64,000 nt of DNA from CAG-390 sp964522215. Its GTDB lineage: Bacteria; Bacillota; Clostridia; Oscillospirales; CAG-272. The DNA lies in assembly GCA_964522215.1 (NCBI GenBank), contig CAZFVR010000004.1, positions 56,781-120,780 of the forward strand. Direction: 5' to 3'. Positions 1 to 8,522 of this stretch are shown here, in pieces; the stretch's first letter is position 1, and each line of letters opens with the position of its first letter. The position numbers were made by a program, and so were the translations under genes. Under the pieces are notes generated by a model. The model was given only the letters and a program-made list of their open reading frames with translations. It did no database searches and had not been told where the DNA came from.

Positions 1-185
1 ATTTTTGTAAGGGGAGTTTCAATTGTAACATCCTCAAGCGGGAGGTCACGCGTCAGCTCGTATCCCATAAGCATGGCGATCTCATTAAGGATCTGGCGGA
101 AATCCTTAGAGCCCGTCTTTTTATTTCTCATAATTGAAAGCTTGTGGGTGATAAGAGGGTGATCAAGAATGTGTAAAGTACTCAT
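1..185 (-). CDS. upp: uracil phosphoribosyltransferase, 5' part only
   Basis: Makes UMP from uracil and PRPP (pyrimidine salvage, cytoplasm). Only the first 61 codons lie in the window and the gene runs off the left edge. The N-terminus reads MSTLHILDHPLITHKLSIMR, followed by a TGSKDFRQILNEIAMLMGYE stretch and TRDLPLEDVTIETP, which is the classic start of Upp. The ATG at 185 has an AAGGAGC ribosome binding site about 9 nt upstream. It follows proC on the same strand after a 197-nt gap that contains its own promoter, so it is probably transcribed independently of the proline genes. Confidence 0.93.
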   Translation of the reverse strand, partial: MSTLHILDHPLITHKLSIMRNKKTGSKDFRQILNEIAMLMGYELTRDLPLEDVTIETPLTK

Positions 186-283
186 GCGTTTGCCTGCTCC
201 TTGTTTTTATTACTTGGATCAACGAAAGACCTCTCCGCTGCAATGCTTTGGATCGATATCGCCGACTGTTCGTATTTAATATT

Positions 284-312
284 ATTATACTCCAAAAGGA
301 GACGGATTTCAA
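284..312 (-). promoter_or_regulatory. sigma-A type promoter for upp
   Basis: On the minus strand TTGAAA (312-307), a 17-nt spacer and TATAAT (289-284) form a near-consensus promoter about 100 nt upstream of the upp start. The rest of the proC-upp spacer shows only a short AT-rich stem near 340-362, too weak to call a terminator. Confidence 0.75.
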
Positions 313-381
313 GAGCTGCAAGCCAAAAATACCGATAAATCGACAAAAAGTCGATATTTTTTTCGATACTGCAACGACCGC

Positions 382-1206
382 TCAGTTTTTAAGCTCCTCG
401 GTCTTACGGTAAGCCGCAAGGACGGCATCCATCACCGCCGCACGCATTGCATGCTCCTCCAGCGTGCGCACGCCCTCGATCGTCGTGCCGCCGGGACTGC
501 AGACCGCATCCTTGAGCACACCGGGATGGCAATCAAGCTCGCGGAGCAGTGTTCCCGCGCCGATAACGGTGGAGGTGGCCGCGCGGAGTGCCGTTTGGCG
601 ATCAAGCCCTGCCGCCACGGCTCCGTCCGCCAGTGCCTCGATAAACATATAAACATAGGCAGGTCCGCAACCGGAGAGCGCTCCGGCGGCATCGATATGA
701 CGCTCGTCCACCTCAAAGCGCTCACCGCAGGCACTCATTATGGCTGAAAACGCGCAGCGCATATCATTGGCCACACCCTCCGCCGCACACCAAAAGATAA
801 CACCCTCACCGACCGACACCGGTGTGTTTGGCATGATGCGTATCACCGGAAGGCCGCCGAACATGGATTCAAATTTGGATATCGAAACTCCCGCCGCCAT
901 AGTAACGGCAAGGGGCGGGCGGCGCCTTTGACGGCGAAGGACTGAAAGCGTAGTTGAAAGTTCCTCGGCAAGCGCGGGGAGCGTTTGCGGCTTGACACCG
1001 AAGAAGATAATATCACAGTACTCTATCATTTCATCGGCGGCGGCTGTGCGTCCGCCGATATTCTTGGCAACCGTCTCGGCTCGTTCGCTGTTTTGATCGC
1101 AGATAAGCAGTTCCCCCGAGATATCCGCATTTTTCTCCATGGCGCGCGCCACGGCGGCCGCCAGCGCGCCGCCCATATTGCCGGCGCCGATAAATCCTAC
1201 AGTCAT
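382..1206 (-). CDS. proC: pyrroline-5-carboxylate reductase
   Basis: Last step of proline synthesis: reduces 1-pyrroline-5-carboxylate to L-proline with NAD(P)H. The 274 aa match the family length. The N-terminal Rossmann motif GFIGAGNMGGALA is at residues 4-16. The C-terminal dimerisation domain carries the family signature ALSGCGPAYVYMFIEALADG and the CSPGGTTIEGV motif near the end. The ATG has an AAGGAA site 11 nt upstream. It follows proA by 77 nt and completes a proB-proA-proC order, so the window encodes the full glutamate-to-proline route. Confidence 0.95.
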   Translation of the reverse strand: MTVGFIGAGNMGGALAAAVARAMEKNADISGELLICDQNSERAETVAKNIGGRTAAADEMIEYCDIIFFGVKPQTLPALAEELSTTLSVLRRQRRRPPLAVTMAAGVSISKFESMFGGLPVIRIMPNTPVSVGEGVIFWCAAEGVANDMRCAFSAIMSACGERFEVDERHIDAAGALSGCGPAYVYMFIEALADGAVAAGLDRQTALRAATSTVIGAGTLLRELDCHPGVLKDAVCSPGGTTIEGVRTLEEHAMRAAVMDAVLAAYRKTEELKN

Positions 1207-1283
1207 TTTTTATTCGTTCCTTTTTATTTTGATCTTTTCTCGTTTGCTTTTTGCTTTTTCGGCTTTGCCGCCGCCTCGGCGGC

Positions 1284-2546
1284 TCAGCGCACCTGTCCGT
1301 TTCCGGTTATGATATACTTATAGCTCGTAAGCTCGGCAAGTCCCATAGGACCTCTGGGTGGCAGCTTTTGCGTGGATATTCCCATCTCACAGCCAAGCCC
1401 AAACTCGCCGCCGTCGGTAAATCTTGTGGATGCATTAACGTACACCGCCGCGCTGTCCACCGAGCGCACAAATCTTGCCGCCGCCGCATCATCGGCTGTG
1501 ATTATGGCATCCGAATGGTGTGTGGAATGCGCGGCTATATGGTCGATAGCCTCATCTATGCTGCCAACAACACCGACGGCCAGGATATAATCCAAAAATT
1601 CGGTATCGAATGCACCTTCGTCCGCCGGAACCTCACGCATTATCATTGCCGACTCACTATCGCACCTGAATTCGACCGTCTGCTCACCGCGCTCGGCACG
1701 CTCACGCACCAAACGGCGACGAAGCATGGGGAGAAATTCATCCTTTATATCCCTGTGCACCAGCACCACCTCTGCGGCGTTGCAAACAGAGGGGCGGGAG
1801 GTCTTGGCGTTTTCGATGACCGACAGTGCCATGGAAAGATCCGCCGCGCGATCGACATAAATATGGCATATTCCCGTACCTGTTTCGATAACAGGCACCT
1901 TGGCGTTTTCAACGCAGGCGCGGATAAGCCCCGCGCCACCGCGCGGTATGAGCAGATCCACAAGCCCCACCGCTTCCATAAGCTCGCGTGCGCCGGCGCG
2001 TGTCGGATCCTCAATAAGAGAGACTGCGGCCGCAGGCAGACCCACGCGCGCAAGACCGCGGCGAATGGCCTCAACTATGGCAAATGATGTGCGATAAGCT
2101 TCATGTCCGCAACGAAGCACGGCAACGTTGCCGCTTTTAATGGCCAGTGCCGCAGCATCCGATGTAACATTCGGGCGGCTCTCGTATATCATGGCTATAA
2201 CACCGATGCTTACAGAGACCTTTTTGATCTTAAGTCCGTTTGGACGTTCACATTCGGAGAGCACACGACCAAGCGGTGTGGGGAGTGCCGCCACCGCGCG
2301 TATACCGTCACACATAGATGCTATGCGACCGTGGTCGAGCGTCAGCCTGTCTATCATCACAGGCGTTATCCTGCCCTCGTCAACCGCCGCACTAACATCT
2401 GCGCGGTTGGCATCAAGTATCTCCGCCTCGCCCGACTCTATCTCCTCTGCCATATAAAGCAGAGCGCGATCGAGCAGGTCAACATCTGCGGCACATAAAG
2501 CGCGGCATGCGGCGCGCGCCGAAAGTAATATCTCATGTGTTGTCAT
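1284..2546 (-). CDS. proA: glutamate-5-semialdehyde dehydrogenase (gamma-glutamyl phosphate reductase)
   Basis: Second step of proline synthesis: reduces gamma-glutamyl phosphate to glutamate 5-semialdehyde with NADPH. The 420 aa are close to the usual ~417. Recognisable blocks are YESRPNVTSDAAALAIKSGN, the LIPRGGAGLI stretch, the cysteine region KTSRPSVCNAAEVVL and the C-terminal FGLGCEMGISTQKLPPRGP. I start it at the ATG at 2546 because that lies 1 nt after the proB stop behind a GGGGGAGGG-type ribosome binding site inside the proB end. This suggests translational coupling. An in-frame upstream ATG (2627) would lie within proB. Confidence 0.95.
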   Translation of the reverse strand: MTTHEILLSARAACRALCAADVDLLDRALLYMAEEIESGEAEILDANRADVSAAVDEGRITPVMIDRLTLDHGRIASMCDGIRAVAALPTPLGRVLSECERPNGLKIKKVSVSIGVIAMIYESRPNVTSDAAALAIKSGNVAVLRCGHEAYRTSFAIVEAIRRGLARVGLPAAAVSLIEDPTRAGARELMEAVGLVDLLIPRGGAGLIRACVENAKVPVIETGTGICHIYVDRAADLSMALSVIENAKTSRPSVCNAAEVVLVHRDIKDEFLPMLRRRLVRERAERGEQTVEFRCDSESAMIMREVPADEGAFDTEFLDYILAVGVVGSIDEAIDHIAAHSTHHSDAIITADDAAAARFVRSVDSAAVYVNASTRFTDGGEFGLGCEMGISTQKLPPRGPMGLAELTSYKYIITGNGQVR

Positions 2547-2547
2547 A

Positions 2548-3348
2548 TCATTCACCCTCCCCCGCGTTACAGCAGGCATTATCCGTCTTGGCAAAAAATC
2601 TCGTTCCCACGCGCTCGCCGTCGGCAATGGCGTAAAGATGATCTGGGCTTGCGCCGTTGCATATTATCATATCGCACCCGGCCGATGTGGCTATTTTGGC
2701 GGCCGTGAGCTTTGTTGCCATGCCGCCCGTGCCCTGCGTGCTGTTACTACCGCCACCAAGTGCGAGGATGTCATCATTGATATCCTGCACCTCGAATATG
2801 AGCTTCGCCTCGGGGTCGCGGTGCGGGTCGGCGGTATAAAGTCCATCGATATCTGACATAAGCACAAGAAGATCGGCATGTGCGCTCTCCGCCACCATGG
2901 CTGCAAGGGTATCATTGTCCCCTATCTCTATCTCATCGGTAGCCACCGTATCGTTTTCGTTGATTATCGGGATAACGCCAAGCGAGAGCAATCTCTCCAT
3001 GGTATTGGTAAAGTTTTCGTGGCGTGTGGGATGCCTAAAATCCTCGGCGGTCAGCAATATCTGCGCCACGGTGCGGTTGTATTCGGAAAACAGCTTATCA
3101 TATGTATACATAAGCTCACACTGCCCCACCGCCGCGGCCGCCTGCTTGCCTACGGTATCGCGCGGGCGACCTGCAAGATTTAACTTACCCACGCCCATTC
3201 CCACAGCGCCGGATGATACCACTATCACCTCTTCGCCTGCGTTTTTAAGATCTGACAGCACCTTGCAAAATGCCTCGATGCGCCTAATGTTCAAGCATCC
3301 GGTTGGATGCGTTAGGGTAGATGTACCCACTTTTACTACCAGTCTCAT
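2548..3348 (-). CDS. proB: glutamate 5-kinase, short form without PUA domain
   Basis: First step of proline synthesis: phosphorylates glutamate with ATP. At 266 aa it is only the amino-acid-kinase domain. VVKVGTSTLTHP opens the protein, VVSSGAVGMG is near residue 45, INENDTVATDEIEIGDNDTLAA near 150, and GTGGMATKLTAAKIA near 210. The C-terminal PUA RNA-binding-like domain of the ~370-aa enterobacterial enzyme is absent; short forms are known in several lineages. The PUA domain has been linked to proline feedback behaviour, so control may differ here. It is directly followed by proA. Confidence 0.93.
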   Translation of the reverse strand: MRLVVKVGTSTLTHPTGCLNIRRIEAFCKVLSDLKNAGEEVIVVSSGAVGMGVGKLNLAGRPRDTVGKQAAAAVGQCELMYTYDKLFSEYNRTVAQILLTAEDFRHPTRHENFTNTMERLLSLGVIPIINENDTVATDEIEIGDNDTLAAMVAESAHADLLVLMSDIDGLYTADPHRDPEAKLIFEVQDINDDILALGGGSNSTQGTGGMATKLTAAKIATSAGCDMIICNGASPDHLYAIADGERVGTRFFAKTDNACCNAGEGE

Positions 3349-3455
3349 TGTTTTTACTCTTTTTATGCTTTCATTTAAGCTTTTGGGATCTAATTGTTAT
3401 TGTTTTCTTTGTTTGTTATATGGATCGCGTTTTGCGGCGTGCGCCGCAGTCGATC

Positions 3456-3794
3456 TTATCTGTAATACACGTAATACGCGATAACGGTACGCACCTCTCC
3501 GCCGTGCTCAATATCCGGACCCGTGAGCACCACGCCATCCTTTGAGAGCAGCTCCGCCGCCTGAAGCTCCGGTACAGAGCACCTGAATACGACCTCGGAG
3601 GAGGAGAAAACTATAAGCTCGTCATCACGCAGACTCATATTTCCCTCTCTGCCTATCACCTCGTCTACATTGTTTCGCCTCTCGGTAACGTATCTCAGCC
3701 GCTTGCCGCATATTCGCTCGGCCATGGCACGGCGATACTTTGGTGATTCGGGATCCTTTGATGCTGTAAGCTTTTTTATAAATTCCTTTAGCAT
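3456..3794 (-). CDS. conserved-looking hypothetical protein, 112 aa
   Basis: I do not recognise a family. The small soluble protein has a basic N-terminal half (MLKEFIKKLTASKDPESPKY, then RRAMAERICGKRLRYV) and a beta-rich second half with a Tyr-rich end (AYYVYYR). There are no membrane segments or obvious catalytic motif. Its ATG overlaps the 3' end of the GH13 gene by 7 nt, and an AAAAGGAGG site lies inside the repeat tail of that gene, so it is translated from the same mRNA. It sits between the glycogen and proline genes, 107 nt before proB. It is real by operon context, codon use and ribosome binding site; its function is unknown. Confidence 0.65.
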   Translation of the reverse strand: MLKEFIKKLTASKDPESPKYRRAMAERICGKRLRYVTERRNNVDEVIGREGNMSLRDDELIVFSSSEVVFRCSVPELQAAELLSKDGVVLTGPDIEHGGEVRTVIAYYVYYR

Positions 3795-5806
3795 GCTCCG
3801 GCGATTGCCTCCTTTTTATCCTTTTTATCCTTTTGATCCTTTTTTGTATCCGCGGCGAACGTCTCTCGGATAACGGCATAGGCGAACTGCGAAAGTGTGA
3901 TATCCCCGCGCCCGCGCTTGCCTGTGTAAAGCTCAAGATATTCGCCGCTCACATGCATAGTCACAGCCTCGCAGCCGAGATTTGCCGCCACACGCACACG
4001 CAAAAGACCATCCGGCGTTTGTTTTTCTCTTGAATACTCGATGTATCCGCCCTCGGCACGCAAAAGCGCAAACTCACCGCGGTCGAATACCTCGCAGTGC
4101 CGCACATCACCCAATCGGCGATAATGATCAACAAGCTCCTCCGATGCGCGCTCGTCCCAAAGCATGGGGCGGCGGCAAAACGGGTCGCCCGCGCCCTCCA
4201 TACCGCGCTCGTCACCGTAGTAAACACAGGGGAAGCCGTAAACGGTATATTGTATGACAGATATCAGGCGCAGTTTTTTTATTGCTTCGGCACGCTCCCG
4301 CTCTGTCAGTGCAAAGGCCGCGCGAGCCGCATTCCCCTCACCGTCAAGCTCGTGTATACGCTCCGGCGCACCAAGCAGGGTAAGTATCCGCTCGGTATCA
4401 TGCGTACCGATAATATTCATCAGCACATCCGCAGCGGGGCGCGGATAGGAGGAGTAGATATCCATCAGCTCGTCCGCCAAAAACTCGGCATCCGCCGTTT
4501 CGGCATATGCAAGCAGTGCCGAGCGAAGCGGATAGTTCATAACACTGTCCAGCTGTTGCCCGCAAAAATACTCGCGCCGCTGACCGTAGGAGATCTTATC
4601 AGCAGCGTTCTCCCACACCTCGCCTATAACAGCGGCATCGGGGGACGCGCCCTTGACCCTCTCACGCAGACCGCAAAGAAAATCATTCGGCAGCTCGTCC
4701 GCAACGTCAAGTCTCCAGCCGTCACAGCCGAGCTTTATATATTTTTCGCACACGCCGCCCTCTCCGATAAAGAAATCACGGCAGGACGGCTCCGAAAGAT
4801 CGAGCTTTGGCAGGATGGGTATTCCCCACCATGCGGCATACGGAAGCTCGCCCTCTGCCGCCGCCTCTTTAAAGCAATACCATTTACGGTAAGGCGATGC
4901 GGGATCATCCCACGCTCCTCCGCCGAAACGGTGATATTTATCAAAATAAATGCTGTCATCCCCCGTGTGATTAAAAACGCCGTCAAGGATGATTCGAATG
5001 CCCGCCTCGTGCGAACTTCGCAGCAAAAGAGAAAGCGCGGGGTCACCGCCGAACTCGTCGGCAACACTGAGATAATCAGCGGTATCGTATTTGTGATTCG
5101 ATGCGGCGGAAAAGATCGGGGAAAGATAGATAACGCCCACACCGAGCGATGCAAGATAGGGCAGCTTTTCGATCACTCCGTAAAGATCGCCGCCAAAGTA
5201 GACGTTGTTTGCGACCTCCCCACCCGGATATTCGGCATACTGCGGGATACCATCCCGCCAATCATCATTAATGACGCCTCCGCGCGGCGGCTTGTATGGC
5301 TCACTGCCGCGGCTAAAGCGGTCAACAAAAACATGATACATCACGCTGCCGCCAAGCCATGCGGGAGTTTTAAAGTCATCACTGTAGACGAGCATTCGAA
5401 AACGCTCGCCGCTCTCGCCGGAGAGCGAAATATCTACATTATTTTTTGTGCTTGAAAAAAGCGTATCCAGCCCGCGCAGGATCAAAAACTCGTAATAAAA
5501 CAGGCCGTGGTCGGCACCGTCGGGCAGGATATCATCTGGGGAGAGGGACAGCGCGTAGTTATCCTCGGTCACATCGCGCGCCCCGCCGATATATTCAAAC
5601 GGCAGGTCGGTATACACCGCCCCACCATCGGGGCTGATCCTCATGACCACGCCCTCCGCGCCGACGATGCGCGGAAGTCTTAAGGTGATGCGCACCCGCT
5701 CACTGCGGCGCAAAGCACCTATATGATCGCGTATGTGACCGTCCTCGGTCAGGCAGGTCAGGCGTGCCGACGGCACTGTAAGCTCATCACTTAGTTTTGG
5801 CAGCAT
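3788..5806 (-). CDS. GH13 alpha-amylase family enzyme (neopullulanase/cyclomaltodextrinase-like)
   Basis: Probably hydrolyses alpha-1,4 (perhaps alpha-1,6) bonds in glycogen or maltodextrins. The 672 aa include an N-terminal beta domain (about residues 1-160, like the CBM34-type domain of neopullulanases) and a TIM barrel with the four GH13 blocks: DGVFNHTG (~277), DGWRLDVADE with the nucleophile Asp (~363), VIGEVWE with the acid Glu (~392) and GTHDTER (~467). There is no signal peptide, so it acts in the cytoplasm, in line with the glg genes upstream. The C-terminus ends in a Lys/Asp-rich tail (KKDQKDKKDKKE) encoded by a 9-nt tandem repeat. A GAGGGG site precedes the ATG. Confidence 0.88.
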   Translation of the reverse strand: MLPKLSDELTVPSARLTCLTEDGHIRDHIGALRRSERVRITLRLPRIVGAEGVVMRISPDGGAVYTDLPFEYIGGARDVTEDNYALSLSPDDILPDGADHGLFYYEFLILRGLDTLFSSTKNNVDISLSGESGERFRMLVYSDDFKTPAWLGGSVMYHVFVDRFSRGSEPYKPPRGGVINDDWRDGIPQYAEYPGGEVANNVYFGGDLYGVIEKLPYLASLGVGVIYLSPIFSAASNHKYDTADYLSVADEFGGDPALSLLLRSSHEAGIRIILDGVFNHTGDDSIYFDKYHRFGGGAWDDPASPYRKWYCFKEAAAEGELPYAAWWGIPILPKLDLSEPSCRDFFIGEGGVCEKYIKLGCDGWRLDVADELPNDFLCGLRERVKGASPDAAVIGEVWENAADKISYGQRREYFCGQQLDSVMNYPLRSALLAYAETADAEFLADELMDIYSSYPRPAADVLMNIIGTHDTERILTLLGAPERIHELDGEGNAARAAFALTERERAEAIKKLRLISVIQYTVYGFPCVYYGDERGMEGAGDPFCRRPMLWDERASEELVDHYRRLGDVRHCEVFDRGEFALLRAEGGYIEYSREKQTPDGLLRVRVAANLGCEAVTMHVSGEYLELYTGKRGRGDITLSQFAYAVIRETFAADTKKDQKDKKDKKEAIAGAC
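3812..3847. repeat. 9-nt tandem repeat in the 3' end of the GH13 gene
   Basis: Four near-identical 9-mers (plus strand CTTTTTATC, CTTTTTATC, CTTTTGATC, CTTTTTTGT) encode the Lys/Asp tail of the amylase. Because the unit is a multiple of three, copy-number change would lengthen or shorten the tail without shifting frame. Confidence 0.8.
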
Positions 5807-5909
5807 AGGATATCCCCTCGGCGTTTCTCGATTTGTGGCCTTGTTGTGTTTTTAGATCGCTCATTTTTTGTTCTGTATGATCTTATAGCTTATAGGATCA
5901 AAATATTTC

Positions 5910-5940
5910 GTCCGTCTGTCGCCACCGGCGACAGACGGAC
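5910..5940. terminator. perfect 14-bp hairpin between glgP and the GH13 gene
   Basis: GTCCGTCTGTCGCC and its exact complement flank a 3-nt loop. On the transcribed (minus) strand it lies about 60 nt after the glgP stop and is followed by GAAATATTTTG, a poor U-tract. It could be a partial terminator or a stabilising mRNA 3' structure that lowers expression of the downstream amylase. The stem resembles the hairpin at 24731-24775. Confidence 0.5.
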
Positions 5941-6001
5941 GTCGGGTAGATTTTGAGGCTTTGAGTCTTAGTGTATTTAGAAAGCAGGCATTTGGGGCTT
6001 A

Positions 6002-8443
6002 TCATTTATCTTTGCCGCTGTCAGCAAGGCTTTTGATATTCCAAATGCGGTCTGCGTACTCGCGCACCGCGCGGTCGGCGGCAAAATGTCCGCCCATGGC
6101 TATATTCATAAGCGAGCGGCGGCTCCAGCCCTCGCGGTCAGCAAAGGCGGCAAAGGCACGCTCCTGTGCCTGACGGTAGGATTCAAAATCCGCAAGGCAC
6201 ATATAAGGGTCGGCAATGCCGTGTCCGGATATGAGATACTGTGCGATATCCGAGAAGGATACCCCGGCAAAGCCCGCATTGAGCCTGTCAACTATGCGGT
6301 GCAGGCGGTCGTTTTGCGCGTAGTAGAGCGCGGAATTATAGCCCTCAAGCCACAGATCCGCCACCTCCGAGCTTGTAAGACCGAAGATAAAGATATTATC
6401 TCTGCCAACAGCTCCCAGCATCTCGATATTTGCGCCGTCAAGAGTTCCTATGGTGAGCGCACCGTTGAGCATTAGCTTCATGCAACCGGTACCCGATGCC
6501 TCCTTGCCGGCAAGAGAGAGCTGTTCGCTGATCTCAGCGGCGGGAATGAGTGCCTCGGCGGTCGTAACATCGTAGTTTTCAAGGAACACCACCTTAAGCT
6601 TATCGCACACGCCGGGGGTGTTTTCGATCTCGCGGGAAAGCATACAGATCAGCTCGATTATCCGCTTGGCCATTTGGTAGCCCGGTGCAGCCTTAGCTCC
6701 GAAGATATATGTGCGCGGTCGTACATCAAGCGACGGATCGTCGCAAAGATCAAGATATATTCCTATGATATTCAGCACATTGAGGAGCTGGCGCTTGTAC
6801 TCATGCAGACGCTTTATCTGAACATCAAAGACAGAGTGGGTATCGATGGATATCCCCGCGCGGCGCTGCATAAAGTCCGCAAAGTCCTTTTTGTTCTCAT
6901 GCTTTATGGAACGAAGCTCCTCAAGCACGCCATGGTCATCCGCAAACTTTGCAAACTCCGCCAGTTGCTCCGGGTCTTTGCGATAGTCGCGACCTATGCA
7001 TTCATCAAGCAGTGATGCCAGCCGCGGGTTTGAATAGCAGAGCCAACGTCTGTGCGCCACGCCGTTTGTAACGTTTGTAAAACGCTCGGGATAGATGCGG
7101 TAGAAGTTTTTAAATATAGATTCGGTCAGGATCTCGGAGTGGAGCTTTGAAACACCGTTTATCGAGTGTGAGCCGATGACAGCAAGGTTGGCCATATTTA
7201 CCTGACCATAGCTCATAACGCTCATCTCCGCTATCCTGTTCCAATTGCCGGGATATGCATCCCACGCGCGGCGGCTGAAGCGCTCGTTTATCTCCTTTAC
7301 TATCATGTGTATGCGCGGGAGCTTGAGACCGAAAAGATCCTCGCTCCATTTTTCAAGCGCCTCCGGCATGACGGTATGGTTGGTATAGGATACCGTGCGA
7401 ACGGTGATATCCCACGCATCGTCCCATGAGAGGAAATAATCATCCATCAATATTCGCATGAGCTCGGGTATAACGAGCGCGGGGTGCGTATCATTGATGT
7501 GTATTGCGACCTTATCCGGCAGAGTATTGATATTTTTATACACCGCCATATGGTCGCGGATGATATTTTGCACCGATGCGGAGGTAAGGAAATACTGCTG
7601 GGTAAGGCGAAGCAGCTTGCCCTCGGTATGGTTATCGGAGGGATAGAGCACCTTTGAGATTATCTCGGCATTATTGCTCTCCTCAAGCGCGCGGGTGTAT
7701 TGTCCCTGCGTAAAGAGACCCATATTAAAGGAGCGTGTGTCCCTTGCCCGCCACAGGCGTAAGCGGCTGACGCCATCAGAATCGCCGCCGGATATGAGCA
7801 TGTCATAGGGGACGGCCTCCACCTCGTCGGCGCCCTCGTTCAGGATCTGCAGGTGGCCATCCCGCCACTCTTCCTTTATGCGACCGCCGAATTTTACAGT
7901 AAAGATGCGGTCGGTGCGCGGCTCAAGCCACACCTCGCCGCCCGGCAACCAAACGTCCGGCATTTCTATCTGCAAGCCGTCAACTATCTTTTGCTTAAAA
8001 AGACCGTACTCGTAGAGTATTGAGAATCCGCCGGCGGGATAGTCGAGCGATGCCAGCGAATCCATAAAGCAGGCGGCAAGGCGGCCAAGGCCGCCGTTGC
8101 CCAGTCCCGCATCCGGCTCGCATTCATAAAGCTCGTCAAGGGATACGCCCATACCTGCCAGTGCCTCCGAATACGCACCCGCAAGGCCAAGGTTTGAGAG
8201 ATTGTTTTTAAGGGAACGGCCGAGCAGGAACTCCATGCAGATATAATATACCTGCTTTTCGCCCTCCTTTTTCACCCGCTCGCTGAAATGCGCACGCTTA
8301 TCCGCCAGGATGTCTTTAACGGTATTTGCAACGGCTTTGTACATTTGATCGCGGGTCGCCTCGGCCGCCGTGGTGCCGAAAAGGCGCAAAAGCTTTTGTT
8401 CGATGTTTTCCCCGACCTCTCGGGGCTTGGGTTGGTAATTCAC
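6002..8443 (-). CDS. glgP: glycogen/alpha-glucan phosphorylase
   Basis: Releases glucose 1-phosphate from the non-reducing ends of glycogen using phosphate and pyridoxal phosphate. The 813 aa fit the family. The N-terminus carries EFLLGRSLKNNLSNLG and DAGLGNGGLGRLAACFMDS; the PLP-lysine motif EASGTGCMKLMLNGALTIGT lies at about residues 640-655, followed by LDGANIE. I choose the GTG at 8443 because GGAGGAAG lies 8 nt upstream and the protein then begins MNYQPKPREVGENIEQ. The in-frame ATG at 8560 would read into the end of glgA and add 39 residues that do not look like the family. It follows glgA by 79 nt. Confidence 0.94.
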   Translation of the reverse strand: MNYQPKPREVGENIEQKLLRLFGTTAAEATRDQMYKAVANTVKDILADKRAHFSERVKKEGEKQVYYICMEFLLGRSLKNNLSNLGLAGAYSEALAGMGVSLDELYECEPDAGLGNGGLGRLAACFMDSLASLDYPAGGFSILYEYGLFKQKIVDGLQIEMPDVWLPGGEVWLEPRTDRIFTVKFGGRIKEEWRDGHLQILNEGADEVEAVPYDMLISGGDSDGVSRLRLWRARDTRSFNMGLFTQGQYTRALEESNNAEIISKVLYPSDNHTEGKLLRLTQQYFLTSASVQNIIRDHMAVYKNINTLPDKVAIHINDTHPALVIPELMRILMDDYFLSWDDAWDITVRTVSYTNHTVMPEALEKWSEDLFGLKLPRIHMIVKEINERFSRRAWDAYPGNWNRIAEMSVMSYGQVNMANLAVIGSHSINGVSKLHSEILTESIFKNFYRIYPERFTNVTNGVAHRRWLCYSNPRLASLLDECIGRDYRKDPEQLAEFAKFADDHGVLEELRSIKHENKKDFADFMQRRAGISIDTHSVFDVQIKRLHEYKRQLLNVLNIIGIYLDLCDDPSLDVRPRTYIFGAKAAPGYQMAKRIIELICMLSREIENTPGVCDKLKVVFLENYDVTTAEALIPAAEISEQLSLAGKEASGTGCMKLMLNGALTIGTLDGANIEMLGAVGRDNIFIFGLTSSEVADLWLEGYNSALYYAQNDRLHRIVDRLNAGFAGVSFSDIAQYLISGHGIADPYMCLADFESYRQAQERAFAAFADREGWSRRSLMNIAMGGHFAADRAVREYADRIWNIKSLADSGKDK

Positions 8444-8522
8444 TTTTAATACTTCCTCCGATAAACAGCGCCGAAGTGTCAAGATCTGACCTGTCCTGCA
8501 ATCTGCGGTATGGCGGGCAGTG

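Noticed and set aside
1251..2087. Open frame of 278 codons opposite proA
   Set aside because: Shadow of a strongly conserved gene.
4097..5455. Open frame of 452 codons on the plus strand
   Set aside because: Antisense shadow of the GH13 gene, whose catalytic motifs are intact; no ribosome binding site or family resemblance.
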